DNA of 64,000 bases. Source: Muriicola soli (GTDB taxonomy: Bacteria > Bacteroidota > Bacteroidia > Flavobacteriales > Flavobacteriaceae). A program made the translations under genes and the position numbers. Under the pieces are notes generated by a model, which did not search any database, had not been told where the DNA came from, and saw nothing but the letters and a program-made list of their open reading frames with translations. This document shows positions 36,641-46,200 of this stretch, piece by piece. Position 1 is the first letter of the stretch. Each line of letters opens with the position of its first letter. Location: contig NZ_CP035544.1 of NCBI RefSeq assembly GCF_004139715.1, positions 558,001 to 622,000 on the forward strand. The letters run 5' to 3'.

Positions 36641-36835
36641 ATGTTAATAATACCAGTTAAAGAAGGAGAAAATATAGACAGAGCGCTAAAGCGTTTCAAA
36701 CGTAAGTTTGACAGGACAGGTACGATGAGGCAATTGAGAAAGCGCCAGCAGTTTACCAAACCTTCTGTAGAACGAAGACAACAAATCCAAAAGGCCCAGT
36801 ATATCCAAGGCCTCAGGGATAAAGAAGAATTATAG
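36641..36835 (+). CDS. rpsU: 30S ribosomal protein bS21
   Basis: 64 residues: MLIIPVKEGENIDRALKRFKRKF, then a basic helical tail ending KAQYIQGLRDKEEL, the typical bS21 sequence. It sits on the 30S platform near the 3' end of 16S rRNA. The gene has its own promoter, a strong SD and a terminator (36857-36885), so it is monocistronic. Confidence 0.97.
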   Translation: MLIIPVKEGENIDRALKRFKRKFDRTGTMRQLRKRQQFTKPSVERRQQIQKAQYIQGLRDKEEL

Positions 36836-36856
36836 TACTCAAAAATCACTCAATTA

Positions 36857-36885
36857 AAAATCTCGCCCAGGCGGGATTTTTTTTT
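36857..36885 (+). terminator. rpsU terminator
   Basis: ATCTCGCC pairs with GGCGGGAT around a short loop (36860-36876), followed by a run of nine T. Confidence 0.8.
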
Positions 36886-36910
36886 ACCCCTGATCTCCAT
36901 TCGCCTTTTG

Positions 36911-36918
36911 TATCTTTG
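36911..36918 (+). promoter_or_regulatory. -7 box (TATCTTTG) abutting the xerC start codon
   Basis: A perfect TAnnTTTG match ends 4 nt before the ATG at 36923. Transcription would start at or next to the ATG, so the mRNA would be leaderless. No -33 TTTG at normal spacing. Confidence 0.5.
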
Positions 36919-36922
36919 AAGT

Positions 36923-37819
36923 ATGGCTGTGGATGCTTTTATGGCGTACTTATCTCAGGAGAAAAACTACTCTCCCCATACCCTGAAGGCCTATCGTAAA
37001 GATCTTGAGGATTGCACCTCGTATTTGCAGACCTCCAATGAGCAGACATCCTTGGAAGAAGCTACTTATGTCGAGATAAGGAACTGGATCGTTTCCATGG
37101 TTGAGGAGGGCTTGAGCAATCGCAGCGTCAATCGAAAAATTACTTCCCTGAAATCCTACTACAAATTTTTGCTTAAAGTCGGTGTCTTAAAGTCGAATCC
37201 CCTCGCAATGCACAAAGCTTTAAAAACGTCAAAAAAAATCGAAATCCCATTTTCGCAGGCCGAGATGTCTACCTTGTTTACCGAACTCCCCTTTGAGGAC
37301 GATTTTGAAGGTATCAGGGACAGACTGATCATAGAATTATTTTATGCAACGGGCATTCGCCGCTCTGAGTTGATTAATCTCCGTCTGACAGATCTCGATC
37401 TTGCCAATTGCAGCATCAAGGTTCTTGGAAAGCGCAACAAGGAACGAATCATCCCTTTGTTAATGAGCACTAGGACGCTTTTTGAGGCTTATCTCAGCGA
37501 AAGGCGAGCGCTTGAGAATTCAGGCGAATCTGAATACCTGTTTTTGACGGCTAAGGGCAACAAAGTCTATGAAACACTTGTTTATAGAATTATAAATGGA
37601 TATTTTAGTGAGGTGTCAAGCAAGGTGAAAAGGAGCCCACATATCCTGCGGCACACCTTTGCCACCCATATGCTTAATCAGGGAGCCGATTTAAATTCGG
37701 TGAAGGAATTGCTGGGACACTCAAGCTTGGCTTCAACTCAGGTCTATACGCATAATAGTATTGCCGAACTCAAAAAAGTGCATTCCCGGGCACACCCCAG
37801 GAATAAGAAAGATTTGTAA
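36923..37819 (+). CDS. xerC: tyrosine recombinase XerC
   Basis: 298-residue phage-type integrase of the XerC/XerD group, which resolves chromosome dimers at dif. The N-terminal SAM-like domain (about 1-85, YLSQEKNYSPHTLKAYRKDL) precedes the catalytic domain with Arg in FYATGIRRSELINLR, the Lys in VLGKRNKERIIPL, HxxR in SPHILRHTFATHML, and the His/Tyr pair in LGHSSLASTQVYTHN. All five catalytic residues are visible. XerC versus XerD is assigned by location beside rpsU and hpf, where flavobacteria carry xerC. Confidence 0.92.
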   Translation: MAVDAFMAYLSQEKNYSPHTLKAYRKDLEDCTSYLQTSNEQTSLEEATYVEIRNWIVSMVEEGLSNRSVNRKITSLKSYYKFLLKVGVLKSNPLAMHKALKTSKKIEIPFSQAEMSTLFTELPFEDDFEGIRDRLIIELFYATGIRRSELINLRLTDLDLANCSIKVLGKRNKERIIPLLMSTRTLFEAYLSERRALENSGESEYLFLTAKGNKVYETLVYRIINGYFSEVSSKVKRSPHILRHTFATHMLNQGADLNSVKELLGHSSLASTQVYTHNSIAELKKVHSRAHPRNKKDL

Positions 37820-37853
37820 TTCCAATATTGTCTAACCCTTAATCTTTTACTGT

Positions 37854-38171
37854 ATGAAAGTAAATACGCAATCTGTAAATTTCAATGCTGATGTTAAACT
37901 TCTCGAGTTTATACAGAAACGTCTAGACAAACTTGAATTGTTTTATGATAGAATCATCAATTCGGATGTGTATTTAAAGGTTGAAAATACCAGTGGAAAG
38001 GAGAACAAAATTGTCGAATTGAAAGTACATGTTCCCAAGGACACATTTATCGTTAAAAAACAATGTAAAACCTTTGAAGAAGCTGTGGATTCTGCCTGTA
38101 GTTCCATGGAGAGGAAACTGCGAAAAAAGAAACAAAAACCAAGGGTTTCTTCTGCTTTAAAATTTTTGTGA
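37854..38171 (+). CDS. hpf: ribosome hibernation promoting factor HPF/YfiA family (short form)
   Basis: 105 residues, KVNTQSVNFNADVKLLEFIQKRLDKLELFYDR at the start and a basic end. The fold is the beta-alpha-beta-beta-beta-alpha RaiA domain; the long-form C-terminal dimerisation domain is absent. Such proteins bind the 30S in stationary phase and block translation. Follows xerC by 34 nt, the usual flavobacterial order. Confidence 0.92.
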   Translation: MKVNTQSVNFNADVKLLEFIQKRLDKLELFYDRIINSDVYLKVENTSGKENKIVELKVHVPKDTFIVKKQCKTFEEAVDSACSSMERKLRKKKQKPRVSSALKFL

Positions 38172-38176
38172 AATAG

Positions 38177-38207
38177 TTTTGTTTAAAATAAAAATTATCT
38201 ACATTTG
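38177..38207 (+). promoter_or_regulatory. promoter of the tRNA-tuf operon
   Basis: -33 TTTTG at 38177-38181, 18-nt spacer, -7 TACATTTG at 38200-38207. Strong match to the Bacteroidota consensus. The transcript runs into the tRNA cluster. Confidence 0.85.
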
Positions 38208-38209
38208 CA

Positions 38210-38235
38210 GTCCGTTAGAAATAGCGGACTTTTTT
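38210..38235 (+). ncRNA. terminator-like hairpin in the leader of the tRNA-tuf operon
   Basis: AGTCCG (38209-38214) pairs with CGGACT (38225-38230), with loop TTAGAAATAG, followed by six T. It begins within a few nt of the predicted transcription start and looks like an intrinsic terminator located before the first tRNA. It may be an early pause or attenuation site; no protein-coding feature lies here. Confidence 0.5.
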
Positions 38236-38256
38236 ATGCTTTTAAAGGCGGTTAAA

Positions 38257-38330
38257 GCCGATGTAGCTCAGCTGGCTAGAGCAGCTGATTTGTAATCAGC
38301 AGGTCGTGGGTTCGAGTCCCTCTATCGGCT
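38257..38330 (+). tRNA. tRNA-Thr (anticodon TGT)
   Basis: 74 nt cloverleaf: 7-bp acceptor GCCGATG/TATCGGC (one G-U), D-arm GCTC/GAGC, anticodon stem GCTGA/TCAGC with loop TTTGTAA, T-loop TTCGAGT. CCA is not encoded. First of four tRNAs upstream of tuf. Confidence 0.97.
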
Positions 38331-38349
38331 CTAAAAAAGGAAAAATAGG

Positions 38350-38432
38350 GGGGAGATACTCAAGCGGCCAACGAGGACAGACTGTAAATCTGTTGGTTTT
38401 TACCTTCGCAGGTTCGAATCCTGCTCTCCCCA
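38350..38432 (+). tRNA. tRNA-Tyr (anticodon GTA)
   Basis: 83 nt class II tRNA: acceptor GGGGAGA/TCTCCCC, anticodon loop CTGTAAA, long variable arm (TTGGTTTTTACCTTC), T-loop TTCGAAT. CCA is not encoded. Confidence 0.97.
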
Positions 38433-38536
38433 CGAAAATTATCTGAGAGCAGTGACACATTGATTTGTAGGGCATTGTGAAAGATAAGGAAGCGTTCGGG
38501 ATGAGTTCCCTGACATATTGGAATACCAAAATTAAT

Positions 38537-38609
38537 GCGGGAGTAGCTCAGTTGGTAGAGCGTCAGCCTTCCAAGCTGAATGTCGCCGGTTCGAACCCGG
38601 TCTCCCGCT
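38537..38609 (+). tRNA. tRNA-Gly (anticodon TCC)
   Basis: 73 nt: acceptor GCGGGAG/CTCCCGC, D-arm GCTC/GAGC, anticodon stem TCAGC/GCTGA with loop CTTCCAA, T-loop TTCGAAC. CCA is not encoded. Confidence 0.97.
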
Positions 38610-38700
38610 CTAGAACTTTGAGTAAACGTTTGCTGTTTAGGGTGATGGTTGCAAGGGTGTGGTCACAATATCCCTGAACAAAAACTAAAAGCCCAAAATT

Positions 38701-38772
38701 GCCGACGTAGCTCAGGGGTAGAGCGTTTCCTTGGTAAGGAAGAGGTCACGGGTTCAATTCCCGTCGTTGGCT
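38701..38772 (+). tRNA. tRNA-Thr (anticodon GGT)
   Basis: 72 nt: acceptor GCCGACG/CGTTGGC (with a G-U), anticodon stem TTTCC/GGAAG with loop TTGGTAA, T-loop TTCAATT. 51 nt before tuf. Confidence 0.97.
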
Positions 38773-38823
38773 CAAAAAGAAAAATTTGGACACTAATATA
38801 AACTAAGATTAAAATTCACAAAA

Positions 38824-40011
38824 ATGGCAAAGGAAACTTTTGATCGTTCCAAACCGCACTTAAATATTGGTACAATTGGACACGTAGATCACGGTAAAAC
38901 TACATTGACAGCAGCTATTACAACAGTATTATCCAACGCAGGATTATCTGAAGTAAGAAGCTTCGATTCTATCGATAATGCTCCTGAAGAAAAGGAAAGG
39001 GGTATTACGATCAACACTTCGCACGTTGAATATCAGACTGCGAATCGTCACTACGCACACGTAGATTGTCCTGGTCACGCCGATTATGTTAAGAACATGG
39101 TTACCGGTGCTGCTCAGATGGACGGTGCTATCCTAGTTGTTGCTGCAACTGACGGACCTATGCCACAGACACGTGAACACATCCTTTTAGGACGTCAGGT
39201 AGGTATTCCAAGAATCGTTGTTTTCCTTAACAAGGTAGACATGGTTGATGATGAGGAATTATTAGAACTAGTTGAAATGGAAGTAAGAGAATTGCTTTCT
39301 TTCTACGAGTATGACGGTGACAACGGACCTGTAATTTCTGGTTCTGCTCTTGGAGCTCTTAACGGAGAACAAAAATGGGTGGATACTGTAATGGAGTTGA
39401 TGGAAGCTGTTGATACATGGATCGAATTACCTGAAAGAGATGTTGACAAGCCATTCCTAATGCCCGTTGAAGATGTATTTACCATCACAGGACGTGGAAC
39501 AGTTGCTACCGGAAGAATTGAAACTGGTGTTGCTAATACAGGAGATCCTGTTGAAATCATCGGGATGGGGGCAGAAAAACTGACTTCTACAATTACTGGG
39601 GTAGAGATGTTCCGTAAGATCCTTGACAGAGGTGAAGCTGGTGACAACGTAGGTATCCTTTTAAGAGGTATTGAAAAGACTGATATCAAAAGAGGTATGG
39701 TAATTTGTAAGCCGGGATCGGTTACACCTCATGCTAAATTTGAAGCGGAAGTCTATATCCTTAAAAAAGAAGAAGGTGGAAGACACACTCCTTTCCACAA
39801 CAACTACCGTCCACAGTTCTACGTAAGAACAACGGATGTAACAGGAACAATTAACCTTCCTAGTGGTGTAGAGATGGTCATGCCAGGTGATAACCTTACC
39901 ATTTCTGTAGATCTTCTTCAGCCTATCGCTCTAAACGTTGGATTGCGTTTTGCAATTCGTGAAGGTGGTAGAACTGTAGGAGCAGGACAGGTTACCAAAA
40001 TTTTAGATTAG
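38824..40011 (+). CDS. tuf: elongation factor Tu
   Basis: 395 residues. GTPase that delivers aminoacyl-tRNA. P-loop [14 protein letters not shown], switch [26 protein letters not shown] (residues about 137-140) and GSALGAL are intact, as are domains 2 ([13 protein letters not shown]) and 3. It is transcribed with the four upstream tRNAs. A 12-bp hairpin follows before tRNA-Trp. Confidence 0.99.
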   Translation: MAKETFDRSKPHLNIGTIGHVDHGKTTLTAAITTVLSNAGLSEVRSFDSIDNAPEEKERGITINTSHVEYQTANRHYAHVDCPGHADYVKNMVTGAAQMDGAILVVAATDGPMPQTREHILLGRQVGIPRIVVFLNKVDMVDDEELLELVEMEVRELLSFYEYDGDNGPVISGSALGALNGEQKWVDTVMELMEAVDTWIELPERDVDKPFLMPVEDVFTITGRGTVATGRIETGVANTGDPVEIIGMGAEKLTSTITGVEMFRKILDRGEAGDNVGILLRGIEKTDIKRGMVICKPGSVTPHAKFEAEVYILKKEEGGRHTPFHNNYRPQFYVRTTDVTGTINLPSGVEMVMPGDNLTISVDLLQPIALNVGLRFAIREGGRTVGAGQVTKILD

Positions 40012-40033
40012 AAAGAAGACTATAATACGTTAA

Positions 40034-40061
40034 AGGGTGTCCCGCTAAGGCGGGATGCCTT
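40034..40061 (+). other. intercistronic hairpin between tuf and tRNA-Trp
   Basis: A 12-bp stem (with G-U pairs), core TCCCGC (40040-40045) with GCGGGA (40050-40055) and loop TAAG. Only TTTC follows, so it is not a strong terminator. A partial terminator or a processing site for the tRNA is possible. Confidence 0.55.
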
Positions 40062-40076
40062 TCGACGTAATAAAAT

Positions 40077-40149
40077 ACGGGTGTAGCTCAGTTGGTAGAG
40101 CACTGGTCTCCAAAACCAGGTGTCGGGAGTTCGAGTCTCTCCTCCCGTG
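40077..40149 (+). tRNA. tRNA-Trp (anticodon CCA)
   Basis: 73 nt: acceptor ACGGGTG/CTCCCGT, D-arm GCTC/GAGC, anticodon stem CTGGT/ACCAG with loop CTCCAAA, T-arm GGGAG-TTCGAGT-CTCTC. The sixth acceptor pair is T-T, a mismatch; the other six pair. Lies between tuf and secE, as usual in this phylum. Confidence 0.95.
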
Positions 40150-40213
40150 CACAAATAAAGACGGTTGGAAAAAGCATTAGACAACAATTTCACAACCTTA
40201 AAATAAGTACAAG

Positions 40214-40399
40214 ATGATTACCTATATAAAAGAATCTTTTGAAGAGCTGAAGCACAATGTTACTTTACCCAGTAGGGCAGAGTCTTCAAACCTGATGGTA
40301 ATTGTTGCTGTATTTTCCATTTTGTTCGCCTTGGCAACCTGGGGTGTGGATACGGTTTTCAGCAAATTGATTCAACTGTATTTTGATACCTTAAATTAA
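40214..40399 (+). CDS. secE: preprotein translocase subunit SecE
   Basis: 61 residues: an amphipathic N-terminal stretch (ITYIKESFEELKHNVTLPSRAESS) and one TM helix (LMVIVAVFSILFALATWGVDTVF). Part of the SecYEG channel. 9 nt before nusG. Confidence 0.95.
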   Translation: MITYIKESFEELKHNVTLPSRAESSNLMVIVAVFSILFALATWGVDTVFSKLIQLYFDTLN

Positions 40400-40408
40400 A
40401 ACGGTTCT

Positions 40409-40960
40409 ATGTCTGAAGTATTGGAGAAAAAATGGTATGTGGTAAGAGCCGTAAGTGGTCAGGAAAACAAGATCAAAGGCTATATCGAATCTGAAGTGGA
40501 ACGTGCCGGTTTCGGTGACTATCTGGAAGAAGTTCTGGTCCCCACTGAAAAAGTCGTTCAGATCAGAAACGGAAAAAAGATCAATAAGGAAAGGGTTTAC
40601 TTTCCCGGATATATCATGATCAAAGCCAATTTAGGTGGAGAGATGGTACATATAATAAGGTCGATTACCAATGTGATTGGCTTTTTAGGAGAAACAAAAG
40701 GAGGGGATCCTGTGCCACTGAGAAAAACAGAGGTGAACCGCATGCTAGGAAAAGTTGACGAATTGGCTGTTAATACAGACAGTGTTGCTATTCCTTTTGT
40801 ACTGGGCGAGACCGTAAAGGTTATCGACGGCCCATTCAACGGTTTTAACGGAACCGTGGAACGAATCAATGAAGAAAAGAGAAAACTGGAGGTAATGGTT
40901 AAGATTTTTGGCAGAAAGACACCTTTGGAACTCAGCTATATGCAAGTGGAAAAAGTTTAA
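40409..40960 (+). CDS. nusG: transcription termination/antitermination protein NusG
   Basis: 183 residues. NGN domain (KKWYVVRAVSGQENKIKGYIES ... YFPGYIMIKANL) and a C-terminal KOW domain (GETVKVIDGPFNGFNGTVERIN). Binds RNA polymerase and links it to Rho or the leading ribosome. Normal length and position. Confidence 0.98.
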   Translation: MSEVLEKKWYVVRAVSGQENKIKGYIESEVERAGFGDYLEEVLVPTEKVVQIRNGKKINKERVYFPGYIMIKANLGGEMVHIIRSITNVIGFLGETKGGDPVPLRKTEVNRMLGKVDELAVNTDSVAIPFVLGETVKVIDGPFNGFNGTVERINEEKRKLEVMVKIFGRKTPLELSYMQVEKV

Positions 40961-41030
40961 TACAAGTGTTACATATACAAGAGCTGTGTTGCTTCCAAAT
41001 TAAACACGGTTTGAAATTTAATTTTAAACA

Positions 41031-41468
41031 ATGGCAAAAGAAGTAAGTAAAGTAGTTAAACTACAAGTTAGGGGAGGTGTCGCGAATCCATCGCCACCGG
41101 TTGGACCCGCTTTAGGTGCTGCCGGCGTTAACATCATGGAGTTCTGTAAGCAGTTTAATGCCAGAACCCAGGACAAGCAGGGGAAAATCCTGCCTGTAGT
41201 TATCACCGTGTATAAAGACAAGTCGTTCGACTTTGTCGTAAAGACACCGCCAGCGGCAGTACAACTTATGGAAGCGGCTAAGATTAAAAAAGGATCTGGC
41301 GAACCTAACCGAGTTAAATCAGGAAACGTTTCCTGGGATCAGGTTAAGGCTATTGCAGAAGACAAAATGGTGGATTTAAACGCATTTACTGTTGAGTCGG
41401 CAATGAGCATGGTAGCCGGAACTGCGAGATCTATGGGTCTCAAAGTGGCAGGAAAAAGACCTTTTTAA
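41031..41468 (+). CDS. rplK: 50S ribosomal protein uL11
   Basis: 145 residues: [34 protein letters not shown] at the N-terminus and the RNA-binding C-terminal domain ([18 protein letters not shown]...[10 protein letters not shown]). Part of the GTPase-associated centre. Confidence 0.98.
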   Translation: MAKEVSKVVKLQVRGGVANPSPPVGPALGAAGVNIMEFCKQFNARTQDKQGKILPVVITVYKDKSFDFVVKTPPAAVQLMEAAKIKKGSGEPNRVKSGNVSWDQVKAIAEDKMVDLNAFTVESAMSMVAGTARSMGLKVAGKRPF

Positions 41469-41489
41469 AATCTTATAAAGCATTTTTAT

Positions 41490-42179
41490 ATGGCAAAGTT
41501 AACTAAGAAGCAAAAGGAAGCCAGGGCTAAAATTGAGAAAGATAAACTCTACTCCCTGGAAGAAGCTTCATCTCTTATAAAGGAAATCACCAATACAAAA
41601 TTTGATGCATCCGTAGATCTGGCCGTGCGTTTGGGAGTTGATCCCAGAAAGGCCAATCAGATGGTTCGTGGGGTAGTAACCCTGCCACATGGTACCGGAA
41701 AAGATGTAAAAGTTCTGGCATTGGTAACTCCTGATAAAGAAGCTGAGGCACAAGAAGCCGGTGCAGATTTCGTCGGTTTAGACGAATATTTGGAGAAGAT
41801 CAAAGGCGGTTGGACGGATGTTGATGTAATCATCACCATGCCAAGCGTTATGGGTAAACTCGGACCTTTGGGAAGAATCCTGGGACCCCGAGGGCTCATG
41901 CCTAATCCAAAAACCGGAACAGTAACTATGGATATCGGAAAAGCGGTATCTGAAGTAAAGGCGGGTAAAATCGACTTTAAAGTAGATAAGACAGGAATTG
42001 TTCACGCGGCAATCGGAAAGGCTTCCTTTTCGGCTGATAAGATTGCGGGCAATGCCAAAGAGCTCTTAGATACATTAAACAAGATGAAACCAACAGCGGC
42101 TAAAGGTGTTTACATGAGAAGTATCTACATGTCGAGCACAATGAGCCCCAGTGTACAATTAGATCCAAAAGCGGTTTAA
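41490..42179 (+). CDS. rplA: 50S ribosomal protein uL1
   Basis: 229 residues with family motifs [49 protein letters not shown] and [16 protein letters not shown]1 stalk protein; in many bacteria it also represses the rplKA mRNA, but I did not identify its operator here. Confidence 0.98.
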   Translation: MAKLTKKQKEARAKIEKDKLYSLEEASSLIKEITNTKFDASVDLAVRLGVDPRKANQMVRGVVTLPHGTGKDVKVLALVTPDKEAEAQEAGADFVGLDEYLEKIKGGWTDVDVIITMPSVMGKLGPLGRILGPRGLMPNPKTGTVTMDIGKAVSEVKAGKIDFKVDKTGIVHAAIGKASFSADKIAGNAKELLDTLNKMKPTAAKGVYMRSIYMSSTMSPSVQLDPKAV

Positions 42180-42197
42180 TTCTGAAAATGTAACGCA

Positions 42198-42713
42198 ATG
42201 ACTAGAGAAGAAAAAGCTATAGTAATAAAAGATCTGACTGCGCAACTGGCCGAGAATACTACCATTTATTTGGCAGACATTTCGGGCTTAGACGCGACAA
42301 CCACTTCAGACCTGAGAAGAGCCTGCTTTAAGGCGAACATCAAGTTGTCCGTGGTGAAGAACACTTTGTTGGCAAAAGCCATGGAGGCTTCTGACAAAGA
42401 ATTTGGTGAACTTCCTGGGGTGCTTTCGGGCAATACCTCCCTGATGTTCTCTGAAACCGGTAATGGTCCGGCCAAACTTATCAAAAACTTCCGCAAGAAA
42501 GCCGATAAGCCCCTGTTAAAAGGTGCATTTATAGAAGAGGCCATCTTTGTTGGGGACGATAAGTTGGAAACCCTGGTAGGTATCAAGTCTAAGGAAGAAG
42601 TAATCGGTGATATCATCGCATTGCTTCAATCTCCTGCTAAAAATGTTATCTCCGGCCTTAAGTCGGGTGGAGGCAAATTAGCCGGAATCCTGAAAACCTT
42701 ATCAGAAAAATAA
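42198..42713 (+). CDS. rplJ: 50S ribosomal protein uL10
   Basis: 171 residues: MTREEKAIVIKDLTAQLAEN, then LRRACFKANIKLSVVKNTLL, and a C-terminal helix (ILKTLSEK) that carries L7/L12 dimers. 18 nt after rplA. Confidence 0.97.
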   Translation: MTREEKAIVIKDLTAQLAENTTIYLADISGLDATTTSDLRRACFKANIKLSVVKNTLLAKAMEASDKEFGELPGVLSGNTSLMFSETGNGPAKLIKNFRKKADKPLLKGAFIEEAIFVGDDKLETLVGIKSKEEVIGDIIALLQSPAKNVISGLKSGGGKLAGILKTLSEK

Positions 42714-42766
42714 TCAGTACGCACTAAAACAAGCATAATTTTAAAATTTTATTAAACGATAGAAAA

Positions 42767-43147
42767 ATGGCAGATTTAAAAGATTTCGCAGAACAATTGG
42801 TTAATCTCACTGTAAAAGAAGTGAATGAATTAGCTGATATCCTAAAAGAAGAGTATGGCATTGAGCCCGCTGCTGCAGCTGTTGCTGTTGCTGGTGGTGC
42901 TGCCGGAGGTGGAGAAGCTGAAGCCGCTGAAGAGAAAACAGAATTTGATGTTGTTCTTACAGCTGCAGGTGGATCTAAACTCGCCGTAGTTAAATTGGTG
43001 AAAGAATTGACAGGTCTTGGGTTGAAAGACGCTAAGGACATTGTTGACAGTGCACCAAAAGCCGTTAAAGAAGGCGTGTCTAAGGACGAAGCTGAAGGCA
43101 TCAAAAAATCTTTGGAAGAAGCAGGAGCAGAAGTTGAGCTTAAATAA
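42767..43147 (+). CDS. rplL: 50S ribosomal protein bL12
   Basis: 126 residues: an N-terminal dimerisation part ([20 protein letters not shown]), an Ala/Gly/Glu hinge, and the C-terminal factor-binding domain ([20 protein letters not shown] ... [24 protein letters not shown]). Followed by a large hairpin before rpoB. Confidence 0.98.
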   Translation: MADLKDFAEQLVNLTVKEVNELADILKEEYGIEPAAAAVAVAGGAAGGGEAEAAEEKTEFDVVLTAAGGSKLAVVKLVKELTGLGLKDAKDIVDSAPKAVKEGVSKDEAEGIKKSLEEAGAEVELK

Positions 43148-43168
43148 TTGCGACAACCATATGGTTTT

Positions 43169-43216
43169 GGTTTAGGTCTTTCCGCCTCTCAGGTGGCTAG
43201 ACCTAAACCCTTTTAT
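43169..43216 (+). promoter_or_regulatory. large hairpin in the rplL-rpoB spacer
   Basis: A perfect 11-bp outer stem GGTTTAGGTCT (43169-43179) with AGACCTAAACC (43199-43209) encloses an inner stem CCGCCT/AGGTGG. The tail is CTTTTA, with a weak T-run. It lies where many bacteria have a partial terminator or processing site that sets the ratio of L12 to RNA polymerase. Confidence 0.7.
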
Positions 43217-43278
43217 AGATAGTATATAAAGTCATATACAACCCGTTATAGTATTCACGATCAAAATTTTGTCCATAG

Positions 43279-46200
43279 ATGTTCACAAAACAAACTGAAA
43301 GAATAAGTTTCGCATCCGCTAAGAACATACCGGACTACCCGGATTTCTTGGACATTCAGATTAAGTCATTTCAAGATTTTTTTCAGCTTGAAACAAAATC
43401 TGACGAGAGGGGCAATGAAGGCTTGTACAACACCTTCATGGAAAACTTTCCCATTACAGATACGAGGAACCAATTTGTCTTGGAGTTCCTAGATTATTTT
43501 ATAGATCCGCCGAGGTACTCCATTCAGGAGTGTATCGAGCGCGGACTCACCTACAGCGTGCCATTAAAGGCAAGGCTCAAGCTCTATTGTACAGATCCGG
43601 AACACGAGGATTTTGAAACCATCGTTCAGGATGTTTACCTGGGGACTATTCCATACATGACCCCCAGCGGAACCTTTGTGATCAACGGAGCCGAGCGTGT
43701 TGTTGTTTCTCAGCTGCACCGTTCTCCGGGTGTCTTCTTTGGGCAGTCATTCCACGCCAATGGAACCAAATTATATTCAGCCAGAGTAATTCCGTTCAAG
43801 GGATCCTGGATTGAATTCGCGACAGATATCAACAGCGTAATGTACGCTTATATCGACCGTAAGAAAAAGTTACCCGTAACCACATTATTCCGGGCAATTG
43901 GCTTTGAAAGAGACAAGGATATCCTTGAGATCTTCGACCTTTCAGAGGAAATCAAAGTTTCAAAAACCGGACTTACCAAAGTATTGGGAAGAAAACTAGC
44001 TGCCAGGGTACTCAATACCTGGCACGAGGATTTTGTGGATGAAGATACCGGGGAAGTTGTCTCTATTGAAAGAAACGAGATCATCCTTGATCGGGATACC
44101 ATATTAGAAAAAGATCACATCCAGCAAATTATGGACGCTGATGTGAAAACCATTCTTTTACACAAGGAGAATAATGCGCAGAGCGATTACGCCATTATTC
44201 ACAACACCTTGCAAAAAGATCCTACAAACTCAGAAAAGGAAGCTGTTGAGCACATCTATCGTCAGCTCAGAAATGCCGAACCGCCGGATGAAGAAACGGC
44301 CAGAGGTATTATCGACAAATTGTTCTTCTCAGACCAGCGATACAATCTTGGAGAGGTAGGACGTTACAGAATGAACAAAAAACTCGGTCTTGATATCGGG
44401 ATGGACAAGCAGGTCCTTACCAAAGAAGATATCATTACCATCATCAAGTACCTTATAGAACTGATCAATTCCAAGGCGGAGATCGATGATATCGATCACT
44501 TGTCCAACAGAAGGGTAAGAACAGTTGGAGAACAACTTTCTTCTCAGTTTGGTGTAGGTCTGGCTCGAATGGCCAGAACCATCAGGGAAAGAATGAACGT
44601 AAGGGACAACGAGGTATTTACTCCTATAGATTTGATCAATGCGAAGACACTCTCTTCTGTGATCAACTCGTTCTTTGGGACCAACCAGTTGTCTCAATTT
44701 ATGGATCAAACCAACCCGCTGGCAGAGATCACTCACAAGAGGAGGTTATCTGCACTCGGGCCAGGTGGACTATCAAGGGAAAGAGCAGGTTTTGAGGTAA
44801 GGGACGTACACTATACGCATTACGGCCGACTGTGTCCTATTGAAACACCTGAAGGACCGAATATCGGACTAATTTCTTCCTTATCTGTTTTCGCTAAAGT
44901 CAATTCAATGGGCTTCCTGGAAACCCCATACCGTAAGGTGGCTAAAGGAAAGGTTGATACCAAGGAATTTATATACCTCAGTGCGGAAGAAGAAGAAGGA
45001 ATGAAGATCGCTCAGGCAAACATTCCTCTTAAGAAAGACGGAACTATTGACCGTGAAAAGGTCATTGCCCGTGAAGAAGGAGATTTTCCTGTGGTTGATC
45101 CGTCAGAAGTAAATTACACAGACGTTGCACCTAACCAGATTGCCTCTATTTCGGCATCGCTTATTCCTTTCCTGGAACACGATGATGCAAACAGGGCTTT
45201 GATGGGATCAAACATGATGCGTCAGGCTGTACCGCTTTTAAAACCGCAATCACCTATTGTGGGAACCGGACTTGAAAGGCAGGTAGCGTCAGACTCAAGG
45301 GTTTTGATCAATGCAGAAGGTGACGGGGTAATTGAATATGTGGATTCTAAAAAGATCACCATCAAATACAACCGTTCCGAAGAGGAGCGCATGGTAAGCT
45401 TTGAAGAAGATTCCAAGACCTACGAGTTGGTTAAGTTTAGAAAAACCAACCAGGGAACCAGTATTAACCTCAAGCCTATCGTCAGGAAAGGTGACAAGGT
45501 GAAAAAAGGGCAGGTCCTCTGTGAAGGATACGCTACCGAAAGTGGTGAATTGGCGCTTGGAAGAAACCTGAAAGTGGCTTTTATGCCCTGGAAGGGATAC
45601 AATTTTGAGGATGCGATCGTAATCTCTGAGAAGGTGGTGCGCGAAGATATCTTCACCTCCATCCATATCGATGAATACTCGCTGGAAGTAAGGGATACCA
45701 AACTGGGTGCTGAAGAGCTAACCAACGACATTCCCAACGTTTCAGAAGAAGCTACCAAGGACCTCGATGAATACGGAATGATTCGTATTGGTGCAGAGGT
45801 AAAACCTGGCGATATTCTAATCGGAAAGATCACTCCAAAAGGAGAATCCGATCCTACCCCGGAGGAAAAACTGCTTCGGGCGATATTTGGTGACAAAGCG
45901 GGAGACGTTAAGGACGCCTCCTTAAAAGCTTCACCATCGCTAAGGGGAGTAGTAATAGACAAGAAATTGTTTTCCAGGTCGATCAAAGATAAACGCAAGC
46001 GTTCTGAAGACAAGGAAGCGATCAACGCTCTTGAACTGGAATACGAAGTAAAATTCCAGGAGCTGAAAGACGTACTGGTTGAAAAACTTTTCAAGATGAT
46101 CAACGGAAAAACCTCTCAGGGGGTTGCCAATGATCTGGGTGAAGAAGTACTGCCTAAGGGTAAGAAATACACCATGAAAATGTTGAACGCAGTAGACGAT

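Noticed and set aside
38296-38529. 77-codon frame opposite tRNA-Thr and tRNA-Tyr
   Set aside because: Spans two tRNA genes on the other strand; coding is implausible.
38433-38536. Additional RNA gene between tRNA-Tyr and tRNA-Gly
   Set aside because: No cloverleaf or conserved fold was found; treated as spacer.
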